Positions 28,495 to 37,965 of a stretch of 43,980 nucleotides of DNA are shown one piece after another. The position numbers and the translations under genes were made by a program. Source of the DNA: an uncultured Bacteroidota bacterium. Lineage in GTDB: Bacteria > Bacteroidota > Bacteroidia > Flavobacteriales > Schleiferiaceae. Each line of letters starts with the position of its first letter. Position 1 is the first letter of the stretch. Below the pieces are notes generated by a model. That model had not been told where the DNA came from. It saw nothing but the letters and a program-made list of their open reading frames with translations, and did not search any database. The DNA is taken from contig CAJXNI010000023.1 in assembly GCA_913057235.1 (NCBI GenBank), positions 1 through 43,980 of the forward strand. The letters run 5' to 3'.

Positions 28495-28521
28495 AAGCCG
28501 GCTGAGAAGCTGGCTTTTTTT
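28495..28521 (+). terminator. Terminator after tRNA-fMet
   Basis: The arms AAGCCGGCT (28495-28503) and AGCTGGCTT (28508-28516) close a GAGA loop and are followed by seven T's. It ends the tRNA transcript ahead of the GIY-YIG gene, which would then need its own promoter or read-through. Confidence 0.85.
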
Positions 28522-28537
28522 ATTTATTTCAAACCTT

Positions 28538-28792
28538 ATGTTTTGCGTATACATCCTCTACTCCTTCAAGTTTAATAAGCTTTACATTGGTCAAACAGCC
28601 AATCTAATTGCGCGTTTCAAGTCCCATAACAACTGGTCTAAAAAGGGTTATACTCCAAAATACAGACCCTGGATGGTCATTCATGCTGAATTTTTTGATC
28701 AAAAGCTACTGGCATTAAAGCGGGAAAAAGCCCTGAAGTCTGGTAAGGGCAGAGCATGGATTCGCAAAAAGGTGTTGCCTGATTATTTCTAA
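28538..28792 (+). CDS. Small GIY-YIG nuclease-domain protein (UPF0213-like)
   Basis: An 84-residue protein that is a GIY-YIG domain alone. It has VYILYSFKFNKLYIGQT (the two halves of GIY-YIG), the conserved Arg in LIARFKSHN, and EKALKSGKGRAWIRKK, with the usual acidic metal ligand expected in the KREKALK region. The ATG at 28538 is chosen because the family starts just before the first Tyr; the longer frame would begin inside the terminator. It sits between the intact tRNA-fMet and a partial copy of its 3' end, suggesting it belongs to a mobile or homing unit. No other nuclease or recombinase domain is attached. Confidence 0.88.
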   Translation: MFCVYILYSFKFNKLYIGQTANLIARFKSHNNWSKKGYTPKYRPWMVIHAEFFDQKLLALKREKALKSGKGRAWIRKKVLPDYF

Positions 28793-28811
28793 CCAATTCA
28801 ATGCGCTCCTA

Positions 28812-28826
28812 TCCGCCTAAGGCGGA
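28812..28826 (+). repeat. Perfect hairpin TCCGCC-TAA-GGCGGA
   Basis: Six-base arms around TAA, directly abutting the tRNA-like fragment that starts at 28827. A shorter copy (TATCCGCCTAAGGC) lies at 28930-28943. A hairpin exactly at the fragment border is suggestive of a cassette end. Confidence 0.7.
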
Positions 28827-28864
28827 CGTCAGTTCGAGTCTGACTCCCGCTGCTAAGTTAAAAG
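28827..28864 (+). repeat. Partial tRNA-fMet 3' end (direct repeat of 28460-28497)
   Basis: These 38 bases match 28460-28497 at 34 positions, 367 bases apart. They cover the T arm, the 3' acceptor strand and the first bases after the tRNA. The four changes are G to A (28843), C to T (28845), A to G (28852) and G to T (28859). The T stem GTCAG/CTGAC is fully Watson-Crick here, where the intact tRNA has a G-U pair. No 5' tRNA half precedes it; the hairpin at 28812-28826 does. Confidence 0.85.
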
Positions 28865-28893
28865 AGGTTTCTGAAAAAGGCCCCTCTTTTTTT
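28861..28893 (+). terminator. Terminator after the partial tRNA copy
   Basis: The arms AAAGAGG (28861-28867) and CCTCTTT (28883-28889) are followed by a run of T's to 28893. It occupies the same position relative to the fragment as the first terminator does to the intact tRNA, though its stem sequence differs. This fits a once complete tRNA-terminator unit. Confidence 0.75.
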
Positions 28894-29080
28894 GTGTTAC
28901 GTTCTAGAAAATTCTTCTCCTTGGTCGAATATCCGCCTAAGGCAAAAAATTATACGCAACAAAAGCCAAGCCTAGTAACGCAAAAAATTGCTCCATTGTT
29001 AAGGTTTTTTGTGCGAAGCCTTGAGTAACCTAGGTGAACAGCAAAAAGATTAGCACATTTGCTCACGTTAATTTTAGCGC
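28894..29080. other. AT-rich spacer with a truncated hairpin repeat
   Basis: No gene was found here. It contains TATCCGCCTAAGGC (28930-28943), a shortened copy of the 28812-28826 hairpin lacking the last arm bases. After it come A-rich tracts with repeated ACGCAA stretches (near 28952 and 28978). A frame running from the fragment into this region translates tRNA sequence and is not considered real. Confidence 0.5.
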
Positions 29081-30082
29081 TTGACTTACATTCCGGCCAT
29101 ATCCATAATAGTTCCCGTGCAACCTCAAGATGGGCATTACCAAAAGCTGCTCGGCTCCATAGAAGCAGGCTCTTTTCAAGACTATGAAATCATTTTGGTT
29201 TATGATGGCTGGAAGCCCGAAAGATCAGAAAAAGATGAGCATTACAAGCTGATTGAGGTAATCAATCCCGAGCAAAAGGGGCCGGCATTTTGCCGTAATC
29301 TAGGGGCTAAATCGGCCAATGGTCAATACGTATGCTTTTGTGATTCGGATACGCAGCATCACCTTGAAACTTTAGAAACTGCTTACCATCACCTACAAAA
29401 AGATGCACTAGATGGGCTAATTGGCTGCTATGATCGGGAACCTAGTTGTAAAACCATCGTTTCGCAGTTCAGGAACTTACTTCATGCCTATCATCATGAG
29501 AAAAATCATGGCCAGCTTGGGGTGTTTTGGGGTGCTTTTGGAATCATTAAGCATGAAGCTTTTAGAGCCGTGGGCGGCTTTAACGCAAGCCGCTACGCTC
29601 GGCCCTCCATTGAAGACATTGAATTGGGCTACCGGTTACTGAACAATGGCTACACAATAAAGCTTCAAGCGGATGTGAAAATAAAGCACCACAAATGCTG
29701 GACTCTTAGGAATATGCTCAAGACCGATCTCTGGTCTAGGGCTGTGCCATGGACCCAACTTCTAAATGAAGAAAAAAACTGGAATAACGCAGGCTTAAAC
29801 ACTTCCCCCAAGGAAAAACTTAGCGCTTTTCTTGCTTTGGCTCAAGCACTCCTACTGGTGATGAGCCCTTTCTTCCCTACCTTTTTCATACTTTTTGCAA
29901 TAGCATTAGTCTTGCAAATTGTTATTCAAAGGTCATTGTACTTCTATTTAGCTCAATTTGGTAAATCAAGAAACCTAGTAAGTTATTATTTTCTTCACCA
30001 GCTTTACTTCAAAATTGCTGTTTTTGGTTTTATATTGGGCCACCTAAAAACAATCTGTCTTGAGTCAAAAGCTAGCCAATAA
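29081..30082 (+). CDS. Family 2 glycosyltransferase with C-terminal membrane helices
   Basis: A 333-residue GT-A enzyme. It has [15 protein letters not shown] at the start, [37 protein letters not shown] with DxD at 88-90, GCYDREP, and the acidic base region [16 protein letters not shown]. Two hydrophobic segments near 245-275 and 300-322 follow. It begins with a TTG and overlaps the next gene by 23 bases. It belongs with the flavoprotein downstream in a cell-surface or lipid-linked sugar pathway. The region is AT-rich compared with the rest of the window. Confidence 0.82.
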   Translation: MTYIPAISIIVPVQPQDGHYQKLLGSIEAGSFQDYEIILVYDGWKPERSEKDEHYKLIEVINPEQKGPAFCRNLGAKSANGQYVCFCDSDTQHHLETLETAYHHLQKDALDGLIGCYDREPSCKTIVSQFRNLLHAYHHEKNHGQLGVFWGAFGIIKHEAFRAVGGFNASRYARPSIEDIELGYRLLNNGYTIKLQADVKIKHHKCWTLRNMLKTDLWSRAVPWTQLLNEEKNWNNAGLNTSPKEKLSAFLALAQALLLVMSPFFPTFFILFAIALVLQIVIQRSLYFYLAQFGKSRNLVSYYFLHQLYFKIAVFGFILGHLKTICLESKASQ

Positions 30083-31628
30083 AAAGTCAATAGTGATTAT
30101 AGGTGCCGGTCCAGCCGGATTAACTGCTGCCTATGAGCTTTCTAAATATCTAGGGTATAAAATCACCATAATTGAGCAATCTAATCAAGTAGGGGGTATT
30201 AGTAAGACGGTCAACTATAAGGACAATTTAATTGATCTGGGCGGGCACCGCTTTTTCTCAAAGCATGACGAAGTACTAAGATGGTGGTCTGAAATAATGC
30301 CACTCCATGCCGAACCCGATGTAAACACCATAAATTATCAAAATAAAAGCAAGGTTCTCCCCACTGACTTAAACAATACTAATAAGCAAAACTCTCTATT
30401 AATAAGACCTAGAAAGTCTCGGATCTACTACAACCAGCACTTTTTTGACTACCCTTTGCAACTTAAACCGAAGTTGTTGAAAAATTTAGGGCTTTACAAA
30501 TCGTTAAAAATTACTTTAGGCATTCTAAAGTCTAGAGTAAATCCTATTAAGGAAGAAAAAAATCTGGAAGACTTTTATATAAACCGTTTTGGAAAAGAAC
30601 TTTACAATACTTTCTTTAAAGATTACACCCGGAAAGTTTGGGGTAAAGAATGCCACGAAATTAGTGACGCCTGGGGCCGACAAAGAGTAAAAACGCTTTC
30701 GATAAGGCGAATCATTTTTCACTCCTTAAAGAACGTATTGGGCAAGCCTAAAGGGTTCAGTAAAAAAACAGAAACCTCACTGGTAGAGCACTTTCTTTAT
30801 CCCGCTAAGGGACCTGGACAAATGTGGGAAAAGGTACGGGATAAATGCCTGAGCCAAGGTGTGAAAATTGAGATGGAGGCCCAATTAAAAAATATTTGGA
30901 CCGATGATGAAAATAAAGTTTCCAAAATAAGCTTCTTACGGAAAGGTTCCGATATTGAAACTTTAAACCCCGACTACCTAATTAGTTCTATGCCTGTGAG
31001 ACCCTTGATTGAGGCTTTTACCAAAGAGGTTCCTGACCAGTTACGCAGCATAGCCAGAAATCTCGAATACAGAGACTTTTTGATTGTAGGTTTACTTGCA
31101 AATACCATTAAACTCAAAAATAAACAGGGTAAGCGAGTAACGGATAACTGGCTTTACATTCAAGACCGAAATGTTATGTTAGGCCGGCTTCAGCTCTTCA
31201 ATAATTGGAGTCCTTACATGGTGGCCAACCCAAAGCAAACCTGGCTTGGAGCCGAGTACTTTTGCTATCGGCATGATGATCTTTGGAAAATGAAAGACAA
31301 AGAAATTATTGATTTTGCGGCTAAAGAGCTTGAATCTATTGGCGTACTGGATGCACAGGAGGTAGTGGATGGAACTGTAGTGCGGTGTCCTAAAGCCTAT
31401 CCATCCTACACAGGTGTTTATGAGGATTTTAATGAAATTGTGAGTTTTCTTAAAAGTCACAGCAATCTCATTCCCATTGGCCGTAACGGTATGCATAAGT
31501 ACAATAACCAGGACCATAGCATGCTCACAGCCTTTAAAGCGAGAGATTTAATCCTGAGCAAAAGCTCAGACTTTGAAAAGCTATGGAAGATCAATACCGA
31601 TAGCGAATATTTAGAGGAAAAAAATTAA
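30060..31628 (+). CDS. FAD-dependent oxidoreductase, amine-oxidase/UDP-galactopyranose-mutase-like
   Basis: A 522-residue flavoprotein. The Rossmann motif [18 protein letters not shown] (11-28) is followed by the second FAD motif [23 protein letters not shown]. The middle carries [23 protein letters not shown] and the C terminus [16 protein letters not shown], a flavin-proximal pattern. This is the group of protoporphyrinogen-oxidase-like proteins found in polysaccharide loci; the true reaction is usually unassigned. The start is a TTG overlapping the glycosyltransferase by 23 bases, hence translational coupling. AT-rich: the line 30121-30180 holds 20 G/C of 60. Confidence 0.78.
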   Translation: MSQKLANKKSIVIIGAGPAGLTAAYELSKYLGYKITIIEQSNQVGGISKTVNYKDNLIDLGGHRFFSKHDEVLRWWSEIMPLHAEPDVNTINYQNKSKVLPTDLNNTNKQNSLLIRPRKSRIYYNQHFFDYPLQLKPKLLKNLGLYKSLKITLGILKSRVNPIKEEKNLEDFYINRFGKELYNTFFKDYTRKVWGKECHEISDAWGRQRVKTLSIRRIIFHSLKNVLGKPKGFSKKTETSLVEHFLYPAKGPGQMWEKVRDKCLSQGVKIEMEAQLKNIWTDDENKVSKISFLRKGSDIETLNPDYLISSMPVRPLIEAFTKEVPDQLRSIARNLEYRDFLIVGLLANTIKLKNKQGKRVTDNWLYIQDRNVMLGRLQLFNNWSPYMVANPKQTWLGAEYFCYRHDDLWKMKDKEIIDFAAKELESIGVLDAQEVVDGTVVRCPKAYPSYTGVYEDFNEIVSFLKSHSNLIPIGRNGMHKYNNQDHSMLTAFKARDLILSKSSDFEKLWKINTDSEYLEEKN

Positions 31629-31640
31629 TAAATCCAAAAC

Positions 31641-32420
31641 ATGATTTTAAATTATTTTCTTTTGCTTTTGCCTGCCATTGTAGGGATAGCTTCCTTCCTG
31701 ATTTTCTGGTTCATTCTGCCCCCTAAGTCCTCCATAGTCTTTTTTATAGTAGCTATGCTTTGGGCGGGTTCTTTTATGACCAATAGTCTTGCCTCTTGGT
31801 TTTTAGACCCTTTTTTTCAGATTGTTATAAAAACTTTAGTGGTAGCGCTGTCCGCATTTTTAGGTCCTTTGTTTATGCATTACCACCAAACGCTTTTTGA
31901 AGGAACCACACGTTTTAAGCTAAAACCAAAAGCACATTTTATCTTTCCGGGCATCGTATCGCTTCTAAGCTTAAGTCTTTTACTGCTAAATCTTCTAGTC
32001 CAGAACTCTGACTTAATAAATAATTTAAATAACTACCAAGAACTCTTAATTTTAGTCATCCCAATTCACACCGCCATTTATCTGGTTTGGGTGAAGATGC
32101 ATCAGAATGAGCATAAGCAGTTTTACCGTAAGTTCTATACAGAACTAGAGAGGCTCAATGAGAATCTTACCAGCAGGATTAGTTTAAGTATAACTTGGAT
32201 ACTAGCTTTTAAGTATGCGGCAATCCTCACCTATAGTCTTAATCTAGGCTGGCTTATTTTGTTAAACACAATGCTGGGCATTGCTATTGTGTCAACCTTC
32301 TTAATGGTTAGAATGATAGCAGCCATTAGGAAACAGCAGGAAATACTGGATTCCAGAAAGGCAAAGATGAAAACGCATCATCAAGAGCTAGGTATTCTCC
32401 CCGTTGGCGAATTCCAATAA
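31641..32420 (+). CDS. Multi-helix membrane protein of unknown function
   Basis: A 259-residue protein with about seven hydrophobic segments: near 5-27, 31-51, 61-79, 101-122, 134-150, 185-203 and 207-227. A charged, coiled-coil-like tail follows (IRKQQEILDSRKAKMKTHHQE). The layout recalls the seven-helix sensor part of some Bacteroidota regulators, but the chain stops without an output domain. It follows the flavoprotein by 12 bases. The 3' end overlaps the convergent gene by 33 bases. AT-rich: 31981-32040 has 17 G/C of 60. I do not recognise a family. Confidence 0.6.
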   Translation: MILNYFLLLLPAIVGIASFLIFWFILPPKSSIVFFIVAMLWAGSFMTNSLASWFLDPFFQIVIKTLVVALSAFLGPLFMHYHQTLFEGTTRFKLKPKAHFIFPGIVSLLSLSLLLLNLLVQNSDLINNLNNYQELLILVIPIHTAIYLVWVKMHQNEHKQFYRKFYTELERLNENLTSRISLSITWILAFKYAAILTYSLNLGWLILLNTMLGIAIVSTFLMVRMIAAIRKQQEILDSRKAKMKTHHQELGILPVGEFQ

Positions 32421-34190
32421 ATAGTATTCTCCTTCTTTCATGTTGACTTTTAGTCTTGCCCCGAAACGCTTGAAAAGGCTCTCGATTGAAGTTTGGTGAC
32501 ATACCAAAAATCCCTTTTTGGGCAGCGGCCTCTTTTCCGTAATATTTTGGTAAATAGCTTCTTGGGTTCCTATTGCCTGCCAACTTTCAAATGACATTAG
32601 TCCAAAGGCGGGCTCTATGAGATAAATGGTTTGGCTGGCTGGTAATTTTTTTTGGTCTAAAGCAGCTGAAAAAGCAAAATAGGGCCTTTCTTGCTTTTGA
32701 TACCATTTAGCTAAAGGCTTAGAAAAACTAGCACTTAGGGCTTCAAAGTAGTGGTAATTTCTAATGTAAGAATGAACACCATTGCCAATAATTAAAAGAG
32801 TCGCCAGCGCTAACCAAAGTGATCTTTGAGCTTTAGAGTCAGTTTTTAACTTAGCCAAAGTGTGCTCCATATAAGCAACACTAAATAAGATATATATGAC
32901 TAAAATGGGCCATATAAATCGCGGAACATGCCAGGCCACCCCAAGCCTGTTTATCCATATTACCAGCATGGCTAAGCCTAGTAGAAAAAGTGCAGTCAGC
33001 TTCGGTTTGGTTTTGTAGATGGAAACCGCAAAAATTAAAGTCAAACAAGAAATACCCAGCACCCACCATTTTACACTACCTAGAAGTTGCCTCCAGGATT
33101 TTAGGTATCTAAAATCTTCAATTAAATTCTCGGCGTAAATATTCTTTCTATTCTCCGCTTTGCGCTCTTCAATTAACTTCTGACGCGCCTGGCTTCGATG
33201 TTTTTGAATAAACCTTGTTTCCTTGCCGGTGATGATAACTGGCGCCAAATAATTGTTTACCTGAATCTTATTCTTTACCATCACAGGGGCCACAAATAGA
33301 ATTGGAATAATAAATAAGAGAAGATTCTTCGGCTTAAAGCCAACCAAAAATATTTTGATGAAAAAGTAAGCGGTAGGCGCAAGCAAGAGTACCCAAAAAG
33401 TATACTTTACGGCTAAAGCCGATGAAAGCAGTACCAGTGTAAATGTAGGGTGGCTTCTTCGCCACGAGCTAAATGTGAGATACAAACCAGCCATGAATAA
33501 CAACATGGCCATAGTGTCTACTTTGGCCTGACCCAACAACCACAGCCACGTTCTGGGCACTAATAGAACAAGCAGCACTGCTATAAAGGCTCCGGGTTGC
33601 GAGGTAAAGAGTCGTGCCGTTTGAAACACCACGTGCAAAAGCACTAAACCCAGCAATGCGTCAAAAATACGGACAGCTTGGTAACCGCCTAAGGCATGTG
33701 GCAAGGTAAACAGATATTCTGCGCCCTGTGGCATGGTGGTGTAACCGGTTAGGTATGGGTTAAACTCAAGACCCTTCTCGAATATCCACTCTACCGCTGG
33801 CAAATAGTGTTTTAGACCATCATTTAAAACAGGGGGTCCTAACACGCGGCTAATGACGGGCAGCAGCAATAAAACTAAAATAAGATAGAACCAACGATAA
33901 TGACTAAATGCAGAGTTAATCTTAAGCCATAGGTATTTCCTTTCTTGAAGGAATATCAGCAGCATTAGAGCCAGTAAAATATAAGTAGGCCATTTTGCCG
34001 GCAAAAACAGGCTTAACCCTAAAAAGGCAAAGAAAAAAAGTGGAAAGCCTGCCACTATCTCCAAACTAGTGGGTATAGCTGCTGCCTTAAAGACTTGAGT
34101 GGTGGTAAACCTACCCAAGGCCCAATGACCTAAAAGTGTGAAGCTGGCCGCTAAAAGGCCTAAAACAATATCGGTGAGGGAATTGGCCAT
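32388..34190 (-). CDS. GT-C (family 39/83-like) membrane glycosyltransferase
   Basis: A 600-residue protein with about eleven to twelve membrane helices. The first extracytoplasmic loop has the acidic GT-C signature position in LGPPVLNDGLKHYLPAVEW (D124), and TGYTTMPQGAEYLF is typical of lipid-phosphate-sugar-dependent transferases. A C-terminal soluble region (about 500-600) follows. It probably moves a sugar from a polyprenyl-phosphate donor to an envelope acceptor. It lies 31 bases after the response regulator gene on the same strand and converges with the 7-helix protein gene. Confidence 0.65.
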   Translation of the reverse strand: MANSLTDIVLGLLAASFTLLGHWALGRFTTTQVFKAAAIPTSLEIVAGFPLFFFAFLGLSLFLPAKWPTYILLALMLLIFLQERKYLWLKINSAFSHYRWFYLILVLLLLPVISRVLGPPVLNDGLKHYLPAVEWIFEKGLEFNPYLTGYTTMPQGAEYLFTLPHALGGYQAVRIFDALLGLVLLHVVFQTARLFTSQPGAFIAVLLVLLVPRTWLWLLGQAKVDTMAMLLFMAGLYLTFSSWRRSHPTFTLVLLSSALAVKYTFWVLLLAPTAYFFIKIFLVGFKPKNLLLFIIPILFVAPVMVKNKIQVNNYLAPVIITGKETRFIQKHRSQARQKLIEERKAENRKNIYAENLIEDFRYLKSWRQLLGSVKWWVLGISCLTLIFAVSIYKTKPKLTALFLLGLAMLVIWINRLGVAWHVPRFIWPILVIYILFSVAYMEHTLAKLKTDSKAQRSLWLALATLLIIGNGVHSYIRNYHYFEALSASFSKPLAKWYQKQERPYFAFSAALDQKKLPASQTIYLIEPAFGLMSFESWQAIGTQEAIYQNITEKRPLPKKGFLVCHQTSIESLFKRFGARLKVNMKEGEYYLLEFANGENT

Positions 34191-34221
34191 TCCTATTTCC
34201 TACACTGGCTTAGGTGAAAAT

Positions 34222-34626
34222 CTAAGATTGATTATCAAGATAGGTTTCAATAATAAACTGTATGTTGTTGTAGATTAGGGGCTTTGTAATAAATCCTTTT
34301 ACCACTGAGTAATCGTTAGCCCTCTGTTGGTCTTCTTTTATGAGTGAATTGCTCATGGTGAAAATCAAACTCTCTTTATGAGCATAAAGATCTGTGTAAT
34401 GATCTAAGAACTCAAAACCGTCCATTATGGGCATATAAATATCCAGTAAAATAATATCTGGAAAAGGTTGATTCGCGTTATCTCTTTGGTGCAGTTCTTT
34501 CAGCGCTTCTGAGCCATCAGCTATCAGGTTTACCTTTGACATGGCGTAGTTACGAGTGATAATATTTTTAAGCACAAAGCTGTTTACTTGATCATTGTCT
34601 ATTACCAATAAGTCAATTACCTTCAT
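34222..34626 (-). CDS. Stand-alone response regulator receiver domain
   Basis: A 134-residue single CheY-like domain with no output part. The acidic pocket is in LLVIDNDQ (D10, D12), the phosphorylation site is in IILLDIYMPIMDG (D62), and the conserved Lys is in ITKPL (K115). It overlaps the upstream regulator gene by 4 bases (ATGA). It probably receives phosphate from the neighbouring kinase and acts by protein contact or as a phosphate sink. Confidence 0.92.
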   Translation of the reverse strand: MKVIDLLVIDNDQVNSFVLKNIITRNYAMSKVNLIADGSEALKELHQRDNANQPFPDIILLDIYMPIMDGFEFLDHYTDLYAHKESLIFTMSNSLIKEDQQRANDYSVVKGFITKPLIYNNIQFIIETYLDNQS

Positions 34627-35363
34627 AATTGCTTGGTTTTGGAAGGCGCAACCCCAAACATCTCTTTGTAAGCCTTACCAAAATAGCTTAAGCTTTTAAA
34701 GCCCAAGCTATGAGAAATCTCAAAAACAGACTTATCATCCTTCTGCAGTAGATCCTTAGCCTTATGCAACCTGAAGTTATTGACGTATTGAATAGGCGTC
34801 ATGCCGGTAAGTTTTTTGATCTCTCTTTCAAGCTTTGGAGTAGACATGTTCATTAATTCCGCTATTTTAGGAATTGAAAAATTTCTAAACCTGAAATGGT
34901 TTACAAGAAGTGCTTCAAGGTGAGATAGCAAAGGGTCTTTCACACCAAATTCATGATGCACAGGAGTGGATTTATCATAAATCCTCTTTAGCTGCTCTCT
35001 AGATTTTATCAGGTTGTTCACCCGGGATAATAAAACGTCAAATTTAAACGGCTTTACAATGTAATCATCCGCACCGTAATTGTAGCCCTCAATAATCCGT
35101 TCGTCCTCGCCAAGAGCGGTAAGCAAAATAATAGGAATATGAGAGGTACGATCATTACCTTTTAATTCTTCTACTAAATCATAGCCATTAACCTCTGGCA
35201 TCATTATGTCGCTAATGATAATATCCGGCATGTGTAAACGCGCCTTTTCAATACCCGCGGCTCCATTCTTACCTTCATAGATATCAAAATAATCTTCAAA
35301 AAGCGCACTCATTGAATTCAACAACTTTTCATTGTCTTCTACTAATAGCAATTTCTTTTTCAT
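34623..35363 (-). CDS. Response regulator with AraC-type DNA-binding domain
   Basis: A 246-residue transcription factor. The receiver domain (1-120) has VEDNEK, D52 in DIIISDIMMPEVNGYD and K104 in YIVKPFKFD. The AraC/XylS helix-turn-helix pair (about 140-245) includes IPKIAELMNMSTPKLERE and VFEISHSLGFKSLSYFGKAYKEMFG. It overlaps the kinase gene by 4 bases (ATGA). The design matches the C-terminal half of Bacteroidota hybrid two-component systems, here split into separate proteins. Confidence 0.92.
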   Translation of the reverse strand: MKKKLLLVEDNEKLLNSMSALFEDYFDIYEGKNGAAGIEKARLHMPDIIISDIMMPEVNGYDLVEELKGNDRTSHIPIILLTALGEDERIIEGYNYGADDYIVKPFKFDVLLSRVNNLIKSREQLKRIYDKSTPVHHEFGVKDPLLSHLEALLVNHFRFRNFSIPKIAELMNMSTPKLEREIKKLTGMTPIQYVNNFRLHKAKDLLQKDDKSVFEISHSLGFKSLSYFGKAYKEMFGVAPSKTKQL

Positions 35364-36451
35364 GCCATGCTAGTTTTTATAGGTAATGTAACTATGAATG
35401 CACTCCCTTCGCCAGGTATGCTATTCACTTTAATTTTTCCTTTATGTAATTTAATAAATTCAGAAACTATAGAGAGTCCCACTCCTGTGCCGGCAATATT
35501 ATCTGCGTTTTTAGCTCGGTAAAATGACTGAAAGATAGCGTTTTGCTCATCTTCAGGTATGCCAATGCCTTTGTCTTTTACCTCAACATCTACATCTTGC
35601 TCTCTGAAGGTAACACTTATTTTGATCGTACCCTTTTGAGGGGAAAACTTAATAGCGTTTGAAATAAGGTTGCTAAAAACATAGCGTATCATGGAGTAGT
35701 CAAGTAAGACGAGCTTTGGCTCTCCATTTACATTCATTTGGATGTTTAAGCCTTTAACCTGTTTATCATGCCAACTTTTAATTAGGTCCTGCAATAGTTG
35801 CAACAATTCTACAGGAGCTGAATTGAAGTTTCGCCTGCCCAAGTTTAATTTCTTAAGCTTGAGCATGTCTTCAATCATCAAGTTTAGGTGATCTACCTCC
35901 TCTTCCATAGCTGCCAAACCAGTTTCTAGTAGACGAGGTGACTGCTTGAATTTTAACATTTCAAGGTTTGCCTGGATTACGGCCAGCGGTGTTTTAAACT
36001 CATGGCTAGCAACCGAATACAGGTTGGTTTTAAGCTTGCTTAATTCCTGCTCTTTACTGAGCGCTTGCATCAAGTCGTCTGTGAGGTGTACACTTTCAGT
36101 AATGTCTCTAGTTGTGCTAAGAATATGGTATTCCACAAACTCAGGCTCAGATATTTTGGTAAAAGTCGTCTCTAACCAGCGTAATCGATTATCGCCATGC
36201 AGTACCTGATAACGGATGCGGGCATCGGGCTGGTCAAAAAAACGCATGAGCGTGCTGAAATCCATTTCGTTTATAAAGCTGTCGGTCAAGAAATCTGTGA
36301 GTTTTTTACCCAATAAAGCAGAGGCTTCATAGCCCAATACGGCTTTGGAGGATGGGGTTGCGAAACGGATTACATTTTCTGTATCATGCAGGCAAACCAT
36401 GTCGGTGGTATGCTTGGCAATTAACACATGTTCCTTTAAGGGTGTTGGCAT
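35360..36451 (-). CDS. PAS-domain sensor histidine kinase
   Basis: A 363-residue kinase without membrane helices. The PAS domain (about 5-120: MVCLHDTENVIRFATPSSKA, STTRDITE) is followed by the dimerisation domain with H150 in YSVASHEFKTPLAV. The ATPase domain has N box VFSNLISNAIKFSP, G1 DKGIGIPEDE and G2 GTGVGLSIV. It is cytoplasmic, so the signal is probably internal (redox, light or metabolite). It heads a three-gene unit with both response regulators, each junction an ATGA overlap. Target genes are unknown; the downstream glycosyltransferase gene could be in the same transcript. Confidence 0.92.
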   Translation of the reverse strand: MPTPLKEHVLIAKHTTDMVCLHDTENVIRFATPSSKAVLGYEASALLGKKLTDFLTDSFINEMDFSTLMRFFDQPDARIRYQVLHGDNRLRWLETTFTKISEPEFVEYHILSTTRDITESVHLTDDLMQALSKEQELSKLKTNLYSVASHEFKTPLAVIQANLEMLKFKQSPRLLETGLAAMEEEVDHLNLMIEDMLKLKKLNLGRRNFNSAPVELLQLLQDLIKSWHDKQVKGLNIQMNVNGEPKLVLLDYSMIRYVFSNLISNAIKFSPQKGTIKISVTFREQDVDVEVKDKGIGIPEDEQNAIFQSFYRAKNADNIAGTGVGLSIVSEFIKLHKGKIKVNSIPGEGSAFIVTLPIKTSMA

Positions 36452-36519
36452 ATCTTTATCGATAGTAAAAATACTAATATTCTTTGCCTATGCCAGTGTT
36501 TGAGGGTTATATCAGATCT

Positions 36520-36550
36520 AAAAAAAAACCTCACCAATTCCTTGGTGAGG
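36520..36550 (-). terminator. Terminator after ahcY
   Basis: The arms CCTCACCAA (36529-36537) and TTGGTGAGG (36542-36550) pair perfectly around TTCC. Read on the minus strand, nine T's follow (36520-36528). Confidence 0.92.
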
Positions 36551-36574
36551 TCTTTAATGAAGTTTACTATCCTA

Positions 36575-37891
36575 TTAGTAGCGATAATACTCTGGTTTAA
36601 AGGGCCCTTTTTGGTCTACCCCAATGTACTCAGCTTGCTCTGAACTAAGTTCTTCAAGCTCTACGCCAATCTTAGCCAAATGTAATTCGGCTACTTTTTC
36701 ATCTAAATGCTTGGGTAAAGTATACACCTCATTTTTATACTGATCGGTATTGTTCCACAACTCCATTTGCGCCAATACCTGATTGGTAAAAGAGTTAGAC
36801 ATTACAAAACTTGGGTGCCCAGTAGCGCAGCCTAAGTTCACCAATCGGCCTTGAGCCAAAAGGATAACATCTTTACCATTTACGGTGTACTTATCTACCT
36901 GAGGCTTAATTTCCACGTGGGTGTTTCCGTGGTTCTGTTTGAGCCAGGCTACGTCAATCTCATTATCAAAATGACCAATGTTGCACACGATGGTTTTATC
37001 TTTCATCTTCTCGAAATGGGCTCCGGAAATGATGTCTTTATTACCGGTAGCGGTAACCACAATATCCGCTTCTTCTACGGCATTAATCATTTTCTTTACT
37101 TCAAAGCCATCCATAGCGGCCTGCAAGGCACAAATAGGATCAATCTCGGTAACAATTACCCGACATCCGGCTCCTCTTAAAGAAGCGGCCGTACCTTTAC
37201 CTACGTCTCCATAACCACCTACAACTGCTACTTTACCAGCCATCATTACGTCAGTAGCTCTGCGAATAGCGTCTACGGCAGATTCCTTACAGCCGTATTT
37301 ATTGTCAAACTTTGACTTGGTTACCGAGTCATTCACGTTTATGGCAGGCATAGGAAGGGTTCCTTTTTTCATGCGCTCGTACAAACGGTGAACACCCGTG
37401 GTGGTTTCTTCGCTCAAGCCTTTAATATCGGCTGTAAGCTCAGGGTAACGGTCTAAAACCATATTGGTCAGATCACCGCCATCATCTAAAATCATATTAA
37501 GAGGTTTGCGGTCTTCACCAAAAAATAAGGTCTGCTCAATACACCAGTCAAACTCCTCTTCGTTCATGCCTTTCCAAGCGTATACGGGGATACCGGCTTT
37601 GGCAATAGCGGCTGCCGCCTGATCTTGGGTTGAATAAATATTGCAAGATGACCAAGTTACCTCAGCGCCAAGCTCAATTAATGTCTCAATTAACACAGCT
37701 GTTTGGATAGTCATGTGCAAACAACCGGCAATACGGGCCCCTTTCAAAGGCTTGTCTTTCCCAAATTCTTCGCGTAATGACATGAGTCCGGGCATTTCGG
37801 CTTCTGCCAACTCAATTTCTTTTCTACCCCACTCAGCCAATGAAATGTCCTTAACTTTGTAAGGAATGTATTTTCCTACAGTAGTACTCAT
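36575..37891 (-). CDS. ahcY: S-adenosylhomocysteinase
   Basis: A cytosolic NAD-dependent enzyme that splits S-adenosylhomocysteine into adenosine and homocysteine, keeping methylation going. From the ATG at 37891 it has 438 residues ([16 protein letters not shown]), normal for the family. The frame stays open 54 bases further, but those bases hold the promoter. Motifs are [50 protein letters not shown] (substrate Lys/Asp), [17 protein letters not shown] (NAD site) and the C-terminal FKPEYYRY, the Lys/Tyr tail that reaches into the NAD site of the partner. Confidence 0.97.
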   Translation of the reverse strand: MSTTVGKYIPYKVKDISLAEWGRKEIELAEAEMPGLMSLREEFGKDKPLKGARIAGCLHMTIQTAVLIETLIELGAEVTWSSCNIYSTQDQAAAAIAKAGIPVYAWKGMNEEEFDWCIEQTLFFGEDRKPLNMILDDGGDLTNMVLDRYPELTADIKGLSEETTTGVHRLYERMKKGTLPMPAINVNDSVTKSKFDNKYGCKESAVDAIRRATDVMMAGKVAVVGGYGDVGKGTAASLRGAGCRVIVTEIDPICALQAAMDGFEVKKMINAVEEADIVVTATGNKDIISGAHFEKMKDKTIVCNIGHFDNEIDVAWLKQNHGNTHVEIKPQVDKYTVNGKDVILLAQGRLVNLGCATGHPSFVMSNSFTNQVLAQMELWNNTDQYKNEVYTLPKHLDEKVAELHLAKIGVELEELSSEQAEYIGVDQKGPFKPEYYRY

Positions 37892-37916
37892 AAGTGTTTT
37901 TTGTTCAAAATTTTGG

Positions 37917-37945
37917 CAAAGATACTTCAAGAAATCCTGTATCAA
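37917..37945 (-). promoter_or_regulatory. Bacteroidota-type promoter of ahcY
   Basis: Read on the minus strand, TTG (37945-37943), an 18-base spacer and TATCTTTG (37924-37917) match the TTG-N19-TAnnTTTG pattern. Transcription would begin near 37911, leaving a leader of about 20 bases before the chosen ahcY start. Confidence 0.65.
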
Positions 37946-37965
37946 AAACCCATAGATAGAGTTTA

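Noticed and set aside
28801-29028. A 75-codon plus-strand open frame over the tRNA-like fragment
   Set aside because: It translates the hairpin, the tRNA T arm and a terminator (giving VSSSLTPAA), so it is not a protein gene.
33686-33696. CCGCCTAAGGC, as in the hairpin repeat near the tRNA
   Set aside because: It lies in the coding sequence of the GT-C protein and lacks the full arms; probably chance.
36458-36475. Palindrome TATCGATA near the kinase gene start
   Set aside because: An 8-base palindrome in AT-rich DNA is expected by chance and no promoter element accompanies it.
37892-37945. An 18-residue longer N terminus for S-adenosylhomocysteinase
   Set aside because: The extension covers the promoter elements and is not typical of the family; the ATG at 37891 gives the normal start.
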